Shown: one piece after another, positions 23,878 through 35,039 of the stretch
How the letters are laid out: each line of letters starts with the position of its first letter
Numbering within the stretch: the stretch's first letter is position 1
DNA from: Burkholderiales bacterium
GTDB lineage: Bacteria > Pseudomonadota > Gammaproteobacteria > Burkholderiales > SG8-41
Direction of reading: 5' to 3'
Length of the DNA stretch: 64,000 bases
Assembly: GCA_036262035.1 (NCBI GenBank)
Contig: DATAJS010000013.1
Coordinates: 558,001-622,000 of the forward strand
Made by a program: the position numbers and the translations under genes
The notes under the pieces: model-generated
The model's database searches: none
What the model was told of the DNA's origin: nothing
The model's input: only the letters and a program-made list of their open reading frames with translations

Positions 23878-24569
23878 TGTTCGCCGGCTACGATTTCGAC
23901 GTCATCGCGCGCTCGTGGCAGTACCTCTTCCGCGAGGGCATGACGTTCACGCTCACGCTCACGGTGATGGCGATGACCGGCGGCATCATCTTCGGCACGC
24001 TGCTCGCGATGATGCGTCTCTCCGGCCTGAAGGTGCTCGGCACGGTCGCCGGCGGCTACGTGAACCTGATGCGCTCGGTGCCGCTGCTGCTGGTCATCTT
24101 CTGGTTCTACTTTCTCGTGCCGTATATCGCGGCGTGGATCGTCGGCGCCTCCCAGCCGATCGCGGTCGGCGCGTTCTGGTCGTGCGTCATCACGTTCACG
24201 ATGTTCGAGGCGGCGTACTACTCCGAGATCATGCGTGCGGGCATCCAGTCGATCCCGCGCGGCCAGGTCGCGGCGGGCCAGGCGCTCGGCTTGAACTACT
24301 GGCAGGTGATGGGCCACGTCGTGCTGCCGCAGGCGTTCCGCAACATGCTGCCGGTGCTGCTCACGCAGACCATCATCCTGTTCCAGGACACCTCGCTCGT
24401 GTACGTGATCTCGGTGACCGATTTCTTCGGTGCGGCGGCCAAGATCGCCAACCGCGATTACCGGCTGGTCGAGATGTACACCTTCTGCGCGGTGGTCTAC
24501 TTCGTCATCTCGTTCTCGCTGTCGTACCTGGTGAAGGTACTTCAGCGCCGCATTGCGATCGTCAGGTGA
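23877..24569 (+). CDS. gltK: Amino-acid ABC transporter permease (GltK-like)
   Basis: A 230-residue second permease of the same importer. It starts at the ATG overlapping the stop of the first permease. The helices begin at MTFTLTLTVMAMTGG, and the ATPase-contact loop is EIMRAGIQSIPRGQVAAGQA. The pair forms the heterodimeric channel for the GltI-like binding protein. The 102-bp gap to the ATPase gene is almost half taken by a family-C repeat, longer than the usual spacing in this operon type. Confidence 0.92.
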   Translation: MFAGYDFDVIARSWQYLFREGMTFTLTLTVMAMTGGIIFGTLLAMMRLSGLKVLGTVAGGYVNLMRSVPLLLVIFWFYFLVPYIAAWIVGASQPIAVGAFWSCVITFTMFEAAYYSEIMRAGIQSIPRGQVAAGQALGLNYWQVMGHVVLPQAFRNMLPVLLTQTIILFQDTSLVYVISVTDFFGAAAKIANRDYRLVEMYTFCAVVYFVISFSLSYLVKVLQRRIAIVR

Positions 24570-24588
24570 GATGGTTTATCGACCAACG

Positions 24589-24632
24589 ACCCACCCCCAC
24601 CCCCGACCCCTCCCCCTGGGGGGGAGGGGAAA
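24589..24632. repeat. Interspersed palindromic repeat, family C, copy 2
   Basis: CCCACCCCCACCCCCGACCC leads into the hairpin CCCCTCCCCCTGGGGGGGAG. It lies between the gltK-like and gltL-like genes. It is in the same orientation as the copies at 28484 and 30115. Confidence 0.85.
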
Positions 24633-24671
24633 TTCGAGGTGCGTCCTACGGACGCACGGAGCGAAGTTCCC

Positions 24672-25400
<729 letters not shown>

Positions 25401-25415
25401 CGCGCTGCGCCGGCA

Positions 25416-26576
25416 TCAAACCAAACGGTCGAGGAGCTTGCGGAGGAACGCTTCGCACGCCTCGACCTGCGCGATCTCGACGTACTCGTTCGGCTTGTGC
25501 GCCTGGAGGATGGAGCCGGGACCGCAGACGACCGACGGCATGCCCGCGCGCTGGAACTGCGAGGCTTCGGTGCCGTAGGAAACCTTGCCGATCTCGGCAT
25601 TTCCCGTGAGCTCCTGCACGAGGCCGACGATGGGCGACTCGGGCCCTGCATCGAGCGCCGGGATCTCCGAAAGCTGAGCGATCCTGAAGCCCGAGTCGGG
25701 ATCGATCCCGTGCATCTCCGGCTCGATATCGCGGCCGATGTGCAACTTCAGCTCGTCGAGCAGCGCGTCGGGGTCCTCGCCGGGCAGATACCTGAACTCG
25801 AAGTCGAACGTGCACTCGTGCGGGACGATATTGAGCGCGGTGCCGCCGCGCACGACGCCGGTGTGCACGGTGGTGTGCGGCACGTCGAAGCCGTGGTCGT
25901 GCGGTCCCTGATCGCGGAAGCGCCGCGCCATGCGCTTCAGATACGCGATCGCCTCGGCGGCCGCTTCGACCGCGTTGACCGCGGTAGGGGCGTAGGCGGA
26001 ATGGGATGCGCGCCCGCGCACGTCGCAGCGATAGCTGCGCTTGCCCTTGTGAGCGATCACCGGCGACATCAGCGTCGGCTCGCCGACGACGCAGCCCGAA
26101 GGCTTGACGCCCGCGCGCACCACGTCGTCGATGAGGCGCCCGACCCCGATGCAGCCCACTTCCTCGTCGTACGACAGCGCGACGTGCAGCGGCTTGTCCA
26201 GACGCGGCGCGTACTCGGGCAGCAACGCGAGGACGATCGCGATGAAGCTTTTCATGTCGGACGTGCCGCGGCCGTAGAGGCGGCCGTCCTTCTCGGCGAG
26301 CTGAAAAGGATCGGTGTCCCACGCCTGCCCCTCCACCGGCACCACATCGGTATGCCCCGAAAGCACCAGTCCGCCGTCGGTGCGCGGCCCCAGCGTCGCG
26401 AAGAGATTGGCCTTGCGGCGCTCGTCGTCGAAGGTGAGGCGGATGTCGGCGCCGAGCCGCGCCAGGTGCTCGCGCGCGAAGTCGATGAGCGCGAGGTTGG
26501 AATCCCGGCTCACCGTCGGAATGCCGATGAGCTTCGCGATCATGTCGATCGCGGGTGAGCTTGCGTTCGTAACCAT
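25416..26576 (-). CDS. argE: Acetylornithine deacetylase-like M20 peptidase
   Basis: A 386-residue di-zinc amidohydrolase. The metal and catalytic motifs are SGHTDVVP (His75, Asp77), GRGTSDMK (Asp107) and SYDEEVG (Glu138, Glu139), and a C-terminal HKPNEYVE supplies a late histidine. This pattern and length match ArgE, which removes acetate from N2-acetylornithine in arginine synthesis. M20 relatives such as succinyl-diaminopimelate desuccinylase are less likely because of CVVGEPTLMSPV, typical for ArgE. It is divergent from the dipeptide-type importer genes, so a role in using imported N-acyl compounds is also possible. Confidence 0.85.
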   Translation of the reverse strand: MVTNASSPAIDMIAKLIGIPTVSRDSNLALIDFAREHLARLGADIRLTFDDERRKANLFATLGPRTDGGLVLSGHTDVVPVEGQAWDTDPFQLAEKDGRLYGRGTSDMKSFIAIVLALLPEYAPRLDKPLHVALSYDEEVGCIGVGRLIDDVVRAGVKPSGCVVGEPTLMSPVIAHKGKRSYRCDVRGRASHSAYAPTAVNAVEAAAEAIAYLKRMARRFRDQGPHDHGFDVPHTTVHTGVVRGGTALNIVPHECTFDFEFRYLPGEDPDALLDELKLHIGRDIEPEMHGIDPDSGFRIAQLSEIPALDAGPESPIVGLVQELTGNAEIGKVSYGTEASQFQRAGMPSVVCGPGSILQAHKPNEYVEIAQVEACEAFLRKLLDRLV

Positions 26577-26672
26577 CGGGCCAGCATAGGTGCGCGTCAC
26601 CGCGGCGTCAACGCCGCTGTGGCGGGTATGTTGTGCGGTATGCTTGCGCGAAACGTTCGGGGAGCCTCGTCC

Positions 26673-28238
26673 ATGAGAATCGTCGCACTCGCGCTGTACT
26701 TGGTCGCTGTCGCCTTCGTTTCTCCCGTCGCCCGCGCGGCGGACCTGAGCCTCGCGCTCTCCGCCGACGTGACGTCGATGGATCCGCACTTCCACAACCT
26801 CACGCCGAACATCAACGTCGGCAGCCACGTCTTCGAGACCCTGGTCGCCAAGGACGCGCGCGGCAAGCTCGTGCCGGCGCTGGCCGAATCGTGGCGCACG
26901 ATCGACGATGTCACGTGGGAGTTCAAGCTGCGCAGAGGCGTGAAGTTCCACGACGGCTCGGACTTCACCGCGGCGGACGTGGCGTTCAGCATCGACCGCG
27001 TGCCGACGGTGCCCAACAGTCCGTCTCCGTTCACGACGTACACCAAGCAGATCACCGAGAAGCAGATCGTCGATCCGTACACCATCCGCTTCAAGACCGC
27101 GGCGCCCTACCCGCTCATGCCGAACGACATGAGCACGGTCCTGATCGTCTCGTCGCGAGCCGCGAAAGGGGCGACGACCGACGATTTCAACAGCGGCAAG
27201 GCGACGATAGGCACGGGCCCGTTGCGCTTCGTGCGCTGGCAGAAAGGCAACCGCATCGAGCTCTCGCGGTTCGACGGCTACTGGGGAGCGAAGGAGCCGT
27301 GGGACCGCGTGACCTTGCGCATCATCACGTCCGATCCGACGCGCGTGGCGTCGCTGCTCTCGGGCGAAGTGCGCGCGATCGAGAACGTGCCGACCGCCGA
27401 CCTCGCGCGCATCTCCAAACAGCCCGATCTCTCGGTCTATCGGATCGTGTCGCACCGGATCATGTACCTGCACGTCGACTCGCATCGCGACGTCTCGCCG
27501 TTCGTCGCCGACAAGGCCGGCAAGCCGCTGCCGAAGAATCCGCTCAAGGACGTGCGCGTGCGCCGCGCGATCTCCAAGGCGATCAACCGGCAGGCGCTGG
27601 TCGAGCGCGTCATGGAAGGCGCGGCGCGGCCGTCCGGACAACTCATGCCGGAAGGGATGTTCGGCTGGTCGTCGGCGCTGAAGGCCGAGCCGTACGACCC
27701 TGACGGCGCGAAGAAGCTGCTCGCCGAAGCGGGGTATCCCGACGGCTTCGGGCTGACGATCCACGGCCCCAACGACCGCTACGTCAACGACGACCAGATC
27801 GCGCAGGCGATCGCGCAGATGCTGTCGCGCGTGGGCATCGCGACCCGGGTCGAGACCATGCCTTCGGCGGTGTATTTCAGCCGCGCGAACAAGCTCGAGT
27901 TCTCGCTGATGCTCGTCGGCTGGGGTTCCGATACGGCCGAGGCCTCGTCGCCGCTCAAGGCGCTGCTCGCGACCTACAGCGCCGAGAAAGGCATGGGGCA
28001 GGCGAACCGCGGCCGCTATTCGAGCGCGAAGTTGGACGCGCTGCTCGCGCAGGCGCTCGCGACCGTCGACGACGCCAGGCGCGAGAAGCTCCTGCAGGAC
28101 GCGACCGCCATCGCGATGGCCGACGTCGGCATCGTGCCGCTCTACCACCAGGAAAGCATCTGGGCCACCCGCAAAGGCGTCGTCTACACCCCGCGCGCCG
28201 ACGAGCGGACGTTCGCGTTCGAGTTCAGGCCGCAGTAA
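26673..28238 (+). CDS. ABC transporter substrate-binding protein, family 5 (peptide/opine/nickel type), copy 1
   Basis: A 521-residue periplasmic protein. The signal peptide is MRIVALALYLVAVAFVS with cleavage after ARA. The start is the ATG with GGGGAG upstream. The mature protein opens with LALSADVTSMDPHFHNL and has the family-5 signature WEFKLRRGVKFHDGSDFT. It is a paralogue of the next binding protein; shared stretches include SGEV.AIENVPTADLAR. It probably works with the permeases at 30164-32037. The ligand is not predictable. Confidence 0.9.
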   Translation: MRIVALALYLVAVAFVSPVARAADLSLALSADVTSMDPHFHNLTPNINVGSHVFETLVAKDARGKLVPALAESWRTIDDVTWEFKLRRGVKFHDGSDFTAADVAFSIDRVPTVPNSPSPFTTYTKQITEKQIVDPYTIRFKTAAPYPLMPNDMSTVLIVSSRAAKGATTDDFNSGKATIGTGPLRFVRWQKGNRIELSRFDGYWGAKEPWDRVTLRIITSDPTRVASLLSGEVRAIENVPTADLARISKQPDLSVYRIVSHRIMYLHVDSHRDVSPFVADKAGKPLPKNPLKDVRVRRAISKAINRQALVERVMEGAARPSGQLMPEGMFGWSSALKAEPYDPDGAKKLLAEAGYPDGFGLTIHGPNDRYVNDDQIAQAIAQMLSRVGIATRVETMPSAVYFSRANKLEFSLMLVGWGSDTAEASSPLKALLATYSAEKGMGQANRGRYSSAKLDALLAQALATVDDARREKLLQDATAIAMADVGIVPLYHQESIWATRKGVVYTPRADERTFAFEFRPQ

Positions 28239-28240
28239 AA

Positions 28241-28268
28241 CTCTCCCTCCCCCTCAGGGGGAGGGCCG
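28241..28268. repeat. Interspersed palindromic repeat, family C, copy 3
   Basis: A CTCCCTCCCCCTC / GGGGGAGGG hairpin just after the first binding-protein stop. It borders the DUF559 remnant on the left. Confidence 0.75.
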
Positions 28269-28291
28269 GGGTCCGCAAGCTGCGTTCGAAC

Positions 28292-28504
28292 ATGACGGAC
28301 GCGGAGCAAAAGCTCTGGCGTGAGCTGCGGAAGGTCGGCCAACATGCCGAGCAGTCGCACTACGATGAAGCGCGCACTGCGTACCTGAATTCTTGTGGCT
28401 ATGTGGTATTACGATTCTCCGATCGCGACGTGCTCACCGCGATCGATTCGGTGAAGGAAGCGATTTGGAACGCATTGCAGCAGAAAACCCCACCCCCACC
28501 CTAA
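28292..28504 (+). pseudogene. Internally deleted DUF559 (PD-(D/E)XK endonuclease-like) gene
   Basis: It reads MTDAEQKLWRELRK and then jumps to VGQHAEQSHYDEARTAYLNS and GYVVLRFSDRDVL. In whole DUF559 proteins these two blocks are separated by about 45 residues holding the catalytic core. Upstream in-frame codons VRKLRSN extend the family match, so the original start was further left, in or before the repeat. The C-terminus (KTPPPP) comes from the family-C repeat. The gene is flanked by repeat copies on both sides and is surely inactive as a nuclease. Confidence 0.75.
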
Positions 28505-28528
28505 CCCTCCCCCTGAAGGGGAGGGGAT
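28484..28528. repeat. Interspersed palindromic repeat, family C, copy 4
   Basis: AAAACCCCACCCCCACCCTA leads into ACCCTCCCCCTGAAGGGGAG. It closes the DUF559 remnant on the right and abuts the disrupted start of the second binding-protein gene. Confidence 0.85.
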
Positions 28529-28560
28529 GTTCGTCGCGCGCTCCGCGGCAATCGCTATGG

Positions 28561-30108
28561 CGTCGAATCTACATCCTATTCGTGCTGCTCATCACCACCC
28601 CCGCCTTCGCCGCCGAGCTTCGCATCGGCCTCTCCGCGGACGTGACGACGATGGATCCGCACTTCGTCGCGGCGCAGCCCAATCTCACGGTGCAGATGCA
28701 CGTGTTCGAGGGGCTGGTGCGCATCGACGAAAAGGGCCGCGTGACGCCGGGGGTCGCGCAGTCGTGGTCGACGCCCGATCCGCTGACGTGGGAGTTCAAG
28801 CTGAGGCCCGGCGTGAAGTTCCACGACGGCTCGGAGCTGACCGCGGACGACGTCGTGTTCTCGCTGGAGCGGCCGCTGACGATCAAGGGCAGCCCGGGCG
28901 GTTTCGCGGCTTACGTCAAGCCGATCATCGCGAAGCAGGTCGTGGACAAACACACCCTTCGCCTCAAGACCGCGGCGCCGTACGGTCCGCTGCTTCAGGA
29001 CCTCGCCCAGGTGCTGCTGGTGTCGAGGAAAGCCGCAACGAACGCGAGCAGCGAGGATTTCGACAGCGGCAAGGCCGCGATCGGCACCGGTCCTTTCAAG
29101 CTGGTGAAGTTCGCGCGCGGCGACCGCGTGCAACTCGCGCGCAACGACGCGTACTGGGCCGGCAAGCCCGAATGGGATTCGGTGTCGCTGCGCATCCTGC
29201 CGAGCGATCCCGCGCGCACCGCCGCGCTGCTCTCGGGCGAGGTCGATGCGATCGAGAACGTGCCGACCGCCGACCTCGCGCGCCTGAAGAAGAGCAGCGC
29301 GCACCGCCTCGCGCAGGCGGTGTCGTGGCGCACGATCCTGCTGCACCTCGACCAGGACCGCGTGCCGCCGCCGGGCGTCACCGACAAATCGGGCAAGCCG
29401 CTCGCCGCCAACCCGTTCAAGGACGCGCGCGTGAGGCTCGCGCTGTCGAAGTCGATCAACCGCCAGGCGATCGCCGAGCGCGTGATGGAAGGCCTGGCGA
29501 TGCCCGCGGCGAACCCGGTCAGCCCGAGCGTGATCGGGCACGATCCGGCGGTGAAACCCGAAGCGTACGACGCCGAAGGCGCAAAGAAGCTGCTCGCGCA
29601 AGCCGGTTATCCGAACGGTTTCACCCTGACGCTCGCCACGCCCAACAACCGCTACATCAACGACGAGCAGGTCGCGCAGGCGGTGGCGCAGATGTTCTCG
29701 CGCATCGGCGTCACCACCAGGGTCGAAGCGCTGCCGTTGGCCGCGTACCTCGGGCGCGCGCGCAACCGCGAGTTCGGCGTCGCGCTGCTCGGATGGGGCT
29801 CGCTCGCGTCCGACCTCGCGCTGCGCTCGCTCGCCGCGACGACCAATCCGGACAAGGGCTGGGGCGCGTGGAACTGGGCGCGCTATTCGAGCCCTCAGCT
29901 CGACAAGCTCGTCGAGCAGTCGCTGACGACGGTCGATCCGGCCAGGCGCGAAGCCGCCGCGCGCGCCGCGAGCGCGTACGCCGCGAAAGAGGTCGTGTTC
30001 ATCCCGCTGCACTATCAGGTCGCGACGTGGGCGATGAAGCGCAACCTCGATTACACCGCGCGGGTCGATGAGTTCACGTATGCGCACTTTTTCAGAACGG
30101 TGAAGTGA
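28561..30108 (+). CDS. ABC transporter substrate-binding protein, family 5, copy 2, start disrupted
   Basis: The body is intact (about 515 residues): signal-peptide-like IYILFVLLITTPAFAA, then LRIGLSADVTTMDPHF and the family-5 block WEFKLRPGVKFHDGSEL. No ATG, GTG or TTG in frame gives a full signal peptide: the frame runs back through the repeat to a TTG at 28393. However, an ATG at 28557 is followed by one extra G; removing it gives MRRIYILFVLL, a perfect start aligned with the paralogue. The gene thus seems to carry a 1-bp insertion at codon 2, or the sequence has an error there. Coordinates give the intact frame. It is a tandem paralogue of 26673-28238. Confidence 0.8.
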   Translation, partial: RRIYILFVLLITTPAFAAELRIGLSADVTTMDPHFVAAQPNLTVQMHVFEGLVRIDEKGRVTPGVAQSWSTPDPLTWEFKLRPGVKFHDGSELTADDVVFSLERPLTIKGSPGGFAAYVKPIIAKQVVDKHTLRLKTAAPYGPLLQDLAQVLLVSRKAATNASSEDFDSGKAAIGTGPFKLVKFARGDRVQLARNDAYWAGKPEWDSVSLRILPSDPARTAALLSGEVDAIENVPTADLARLKKSSAHRLAQAVSWRTILLHLDQDRVPPPGVTDKSGKPLAANPFKDARVRLALSKSINRQAIAERVMEGLAMPAANPVSPSVIGHDPAVKPEAYDAEGAKKLLAQAGYPNGFTLTLATPNNRYINDEQVAQAVAQMFSRIGVTTRVEALPLAAYLGRARNREFGVALLGWGSLASDLALRSLAATTNPDKGWGAWNWARYSSPQLDKLVEQSLTTVDPARREAAARAASAYAAKEVVFIPLHYQVATWAMKRNLDYTARVDEFTYAHFFRTVK

Positions 30109-30114
30109 CAAACA

Positions 30115-30160
30115 AAACCCACCCCCACCCTAACCCTCCCCCTGAGGGGGAGGGAATGTT
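30115..30160. repeat. Interspersed palindromic repeat, family C, copy 5
   Basis: AAAACCCACCCCCACCCTAA is followed by the hairpin CCCTCCCCCTGAGGGGGAGG and then AATGTTTT. It occupies the whole gap between the binding protein and the first permease. The GGGAGGG of the repeat is the only purine-rich site before the permease start. Confidence 0.9.
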
Positions 30161-30163
30161 TTT

Positions 30164-31141
30164 GTGCTGACCTACGTCCTGCGCCGCCTGGCGCAGAGCG
30201 CGCTCGTGCTCCTCGCGATGTCGGCGCTCGTGTTCGTCGGCGTCTACGCGATCGGCAACCCGGTGGATATCCTGATCAACCCGCAGGCCGATCAGGCGGA
30301 GATCGCGCGCGCGACCGCGGCGCTGGGGCTCGACAAACCCTTGCCGGTTCAATACTGGCATTTCCTTCAGGGCGCGCTCGGCGGCGAGCTCGGACGCTCG
30401 TTCTCGTCGAACGTGCCGGCGATGGATCTCATTCTCCAGCGCATGCCGGCGACGGTGGAGCTCGCGCTCGCGGCGATAGTGATCGCCCTCGTGCTCGGCC
30501 TGCCGCTGGGCCTGTGGGCAGGCCTGCATCCCGAATCCGCTTCCTCGAAAGCGATCATGGCCGGATCGATCGTCGGCTTTTCGCTGCCCACGTTCTGGGT
30601 CGGGCTGATGCTGATCATGGTGTTCTCGGTGTGGCTCGGCTGGCTGCCGCCGACCGGCCGCGGCGAGACGGTCGAAGTGCTCGGCATCGAAGTGAGCTTC
30701 CTCACGCTCGACGGCCTGCGCCACCTTGCGATGCCCGCGCTCAACCTCGCGCTGTTCAAGCTCGCGCTGCTCATCCGGCTCACGCGCGCCGGCACGCGCG
30801 AAGCGATGGTGCAGGACTACGTGCGATTCGCGCGCGCCAAAGGCGTGCCGGAGAAGACGATCGTGCGCGTGCACGTGCTGAAGAACATCCTGATACCGAT
30901 CGTGACGGTGGTCGGTCTCGAGTTCGGCTCGGTCATCGCGTTCGCCATCGTCACCGAGACGATCTTCGCGTGGCCGGGGATGGGCAAGCTGCTGATCGAC
31001 TCGATCAACGTGCTCGACCGTCCGGTGATCGTCTCTTACCTCCTCGTAATCGTGGTGCTCTTCGTGGTCATCAACCTCGTCGTCGACCTGCTCTACACCG
31101 CCCTCGATCCGCGCGTGCGCCTGAGCGGAGCGCGCGCATGA
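30164..31141 (+). CDS. ABC transporter permease, DppB-like
   Basis: A 325-residue inner-membrane permease with six predicted helices. It opens with MLTYVLRRLAQSALVLL from a GTG start. The periplasmic loop contains ATAALGLDKPLPVQYWHFLQ, a family hallmark, and the ATPase-contact loop is DYVRFARAKGVPEKTI. It is the first of a permease pair; its TGA overlaps the ATG of the second. The ribosome-binding site is the repeat's purine run, 13 nt away, so translation may be weak. Confidence 0.9.
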   Translation: MLTYVLRRLAQSALVLLAMSALVFVGVYAIGNPVDILINPQADQAEIARATAALGLDKPLPVQYWHFLQGALGGELGRSFSSNVPAMDLILQRMPATVELALAAIVIALVLGLPLGLWAGLHPESASSKAIMAGSIVGFSLPTFWVGLMLIMVFSVWLGWLPPTGRGETVEVLGIEVSFLTLDGLRHLAMPALNLALFKLALLIRLTRAGTREAMVQDYVRFARAKGVPEKTIVRVHVLKNILIPIVTVVGLEFGSVIAFAIVTETIFAWPGMGKLLIDSINVLDRPVIVSYLLVIVVLFVVINLVVDLLYTALDPRVRLSGARA

Positions 31142-32037
31142 GCGCGGCCGCGCAAGCCGCCGGCGGACGCGCGCCGTCGCGCGAGCTCTTCGCGAGCTTC
31201 GCGCGCAACCGCATCGCGTTCGGCAGCCTCATCGTGCTCGCGGCGATCGTGCTGGCGGCGGTCCTCGCTTCGGTGATCGCGCCGCAGAACCCGTACGACC
31301 TCGCGCAGCTCGACATCCTCGATTCGAAGCTGCCGCCCGGCGCGCAGAGCATGGCCGGCAAGACCTACTGGCTCGGCACCGACGACCAGGGCCGCGACAT
31401 GCTTTCGGGCATCCTCTACGGCCTGCGCATCAGCCTCGGGGTCGGCGTCACCTCGACCGTGATCGCGCTGACGCTGGGACTGCTGATCGGGCTCGCGGCG
31501 GGTTATGCCGGCGGCTGGGTCGACGGCCTCATCATGCGCATCGTCGACCTCCAGCTCTCGTTTCCGTCGATCCTGATCGCGCTGGTGCTGCTCGCGGTGC
31601 TCGGCCAGGGCGTCGACAAGATCGTGATCGCGCTGGTGGCCGTGCAGTGGGCGTATTACGCGCGGACGGTGCGCGGCTCGGCGATGGTGGAGAAGCGCAA
31701 GGAATACGTCGACGCGGCGCGGGTGATGGCGTACGGCCCGCTGCGCGTCCTCTATCGGCACATCCTGCCGAACTGCCTGCCGCCGCTCATCGTGGTCGCG
31801 ACGGTGCAGGTCGCGCACGCGATCGCGCTCGAGGCGACGCTTTCTTTCCTGGGGCTGGGGATGCCGATCACCTCGCCGTCGCTGGGCCTGCTCATCGCGA
31901 ACGGCTACGCGCACCTCTTGTCGGGGCGTTACTGGATCAGCTTCTTTCCTGGAGTGGCGCTGCTGGTGACGATCGTGGTGATCAACCTGGTCGGCGATCA
32001 CCTGCGGGACGTGCTCAACCCGCGATTGCAGACGTAG
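31138..32037 (+). CDS. ABC transporter permease, DppC-like
   Basis: A 299-residue partner of the DppB-like permease, starting at the ATGA overlap. It has an N-terminal cytoplasmic tail (FASFARNRIAFGSLI), a GTDDQGRDMLSGILYGLRIS loop, and the ATPase-contact EYVDAARVMAYGPLRVLYRH. No ATPase genes (DppD/DppF type) follow; the next gene is on the other strand. The importer must borrow ATPases encoded elsewhere or has lost them. Its TAG stop overlaps the left end of a family-F repeat. Confidence 0.9.
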   Translation: MSAAAQAAGGRAPSRELFASFARNRIAFGSLIVLAAIVLAAVLASVIAPQNPYDLAQLDILDSKLPPGAQSMAGKTYWLGTDDQGRDMLSGILYGLRISLGVGVTSTVIALTLGLLIGLAAGYAGGWVDGLIMRIVDLQLSFPSILIALVLLAVLGQGVDKIVIALVAVQWAYYARTVRGSAMVEKRKEYVDAARVMAYGPLRVLYRHILPNCLPPLIVVATVQVAHAIALEATLSFLGLGMPITSPSLGLLIANGYAHLLSGRYWISFFPGVALLVTIVVINLVGDHLRDVLNPRLQT

Positions 32038-32090
32038 GGTGCGTGGTAACGCACCGCTAAAGGCGCGGTGCGCTTGCGCGCACCCTACGG
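32033..32090. repeat. Interspersed palindromic repeat, family F, copy 1
   Basis: CGTAGGGTGCGTGGTAACGC at the left pairs imperfectly with GGTGCGCTTGCGCGCACCCTACG at 32067-32089; the outer CGTAGGGTGCG and CGCACCCTACG are perfect inverses. It separates the convergent permease and Bug genes, gives the permease its TAG stop, and may act as a terminator. Confidence 0.8.
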
Positions 32091-32103
32091 GGGATTCGCT
32101 GGA

Positions 32104-33084
32104 TCAGTCGGCGTAGACGCCGGCCTTCTTGATGACCGGGCCCCACTTCGCGATCTCCGCGGCGAGGTGTTTCTGCAGGCTCTCCGGCGTCGCCTTGTCG
32201 GGGGTCACCGGCACCGAGCCGAGCTTGGCGAGGCCTTCCTTGAAGCCCGGATCGACGACGGCGGCCTTCAGCGCGGCGTTGAGCTTGTCGAGCGCGGCCT
32301 TGGGCGTGCCCTTCGGCGCGTACAGACCGTGCCACACGACCACGTCGAAGCCCTTGAGGCCCTGCTCCTGGAGCGTCGGCACCTGCGGCAGCGACGGCAC
32401 GCGCTTCGGGCTCGTGACGCCGTAGACCTTGACGGCGCCGGACATGATCTGGCCGGTCGTGTTCGTGGTCTGGTCGCACATGAAGTCGATCTGGCCGCCC
32501 ATCAGCGCGGTCATCGCCGGCCCCGTGCCGTTATAGGGAACGGTCTGCACGTCGGTCTGCATCGCGGAAAGGAGGAGCAGGCCGCACAGGTGCGATGCCG
32601 CACCGAGCCCGGCATTGCCGTAGTTGAGCTTGGTCTTGTTCTGCTGGATGTAGGACATGAAGTCCTTGAAGTTGTCGGGCGGCAGGCTCTTGCGCGCGAT
32701 GACGGTCATCGGCACGTCGGCGATCTGTCCGATGTACTCGAAGTCTTTCAGCGGGTCGAAGGAAAGCTTGCGGTACAGCGCCGGAGCGGTCGACATCCCG
32801 ATGTGGGCCAGCAGGATCATGTAACCGTCGGGTTTGGCGCGCGCGACCTTGCCCGCGGCAATGGTGCCGCCGGCGCCGACGGTGTTGTCGATCAGGACTT
32901 GCTGCTTCAGCGACTTCGACATCACCTGAGCGAGATGGCGACCCAGCGTGTCGGTGGGGCCGCCCGCGGCGAACGGGATCACCACGACCACCGGCTTGGT
33001 CGGGTATTCCTGCGCCGCCGCCGGGAACGCGGCCGCGGCGAACGCGGTCGCTGTCAGGAACGTTTTCATGATGCGAAATGCCAT
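32104..33084 (-). CDS. Bug-family solute-binding protein (TctC type)
   Basis: A 326-residue periplasmic protein of the Bug (Bordetella uptake gene) family, the binding component of tripartite tricarboxylate-type transporters. It has a signal peptide (FLTATAFAAAAFPAAA, cut before QEYP). The mature part starts YPTKPVVVVIPFAAGGPTD, the family signature, with further conserved VGAGGTIAAGKVARAKPDGY. GAGGAGA before the first ATG supports that start. No TctA/TctB membrane genes are adjacent, as is usual for the many orphan Bug proteins of Betaproteobacteria. The ligand is unknown. Confidence 0.92.
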   Translation of the reverse strand: MAFRIMKTFLTATAFAAAAFPAAAQEYPTKPVVVVIPFAAGGPTDTLGRHLAQVMSKSLKQQVLIDNTVGAGGTIAAGKVARAKPDGYMILLAHIGMSTAPALYRKLSFDPLKDFEYIGQIADVPMTVIARKSLPPDNFKDFMSYIQQNKTKLNYGNAGLGAASHLCGLLLLSAMQTDVQTVPYNGTGPAMTALMGGQIDFMCDQTTNTTGQIMSGAVKVYGVTSPKRVPSLPQVPTLQEQGLKGFDVVVWHGLYAPKGTPKAALDKLNAALKAAVVDPGFKEGLAKLGSVPVTPDKATPESLQKHLAAEIAKWGPVIKKAGVYAD

Positions 33085-33173
33085 AGCTGTGTCTCCTCAG
33101 GTGGGGCCGTGATTATGAAGGGCAAAGTCGGCCCGAACTTTGCGTTGAAACAGGTAAATAGCACGACCTGTCA

Positions 33174-33182
33174 TGGTATAAT
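33174..33182 (+). promoter_or_regulatory. Extended -10 promoter of typA
   Basis: TGGTATAAT is a perfect TATAAT with the TGn extension, 30 bp before the typA ATG. No good -35 at 17-18 bp is visible, and extended -10 promoters often do without. It is the strongest promoter-like site seen in the window. Confidence 0.7.
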
Positions 33183-33212
33183 GGCCGGCTTTGCTCGTCA
33201 CCAGGAACCTTA

Positions 33213-35027
<1,815 letters not shown>

Positions 35028-35039
35028 GGCGTAAGTGAC

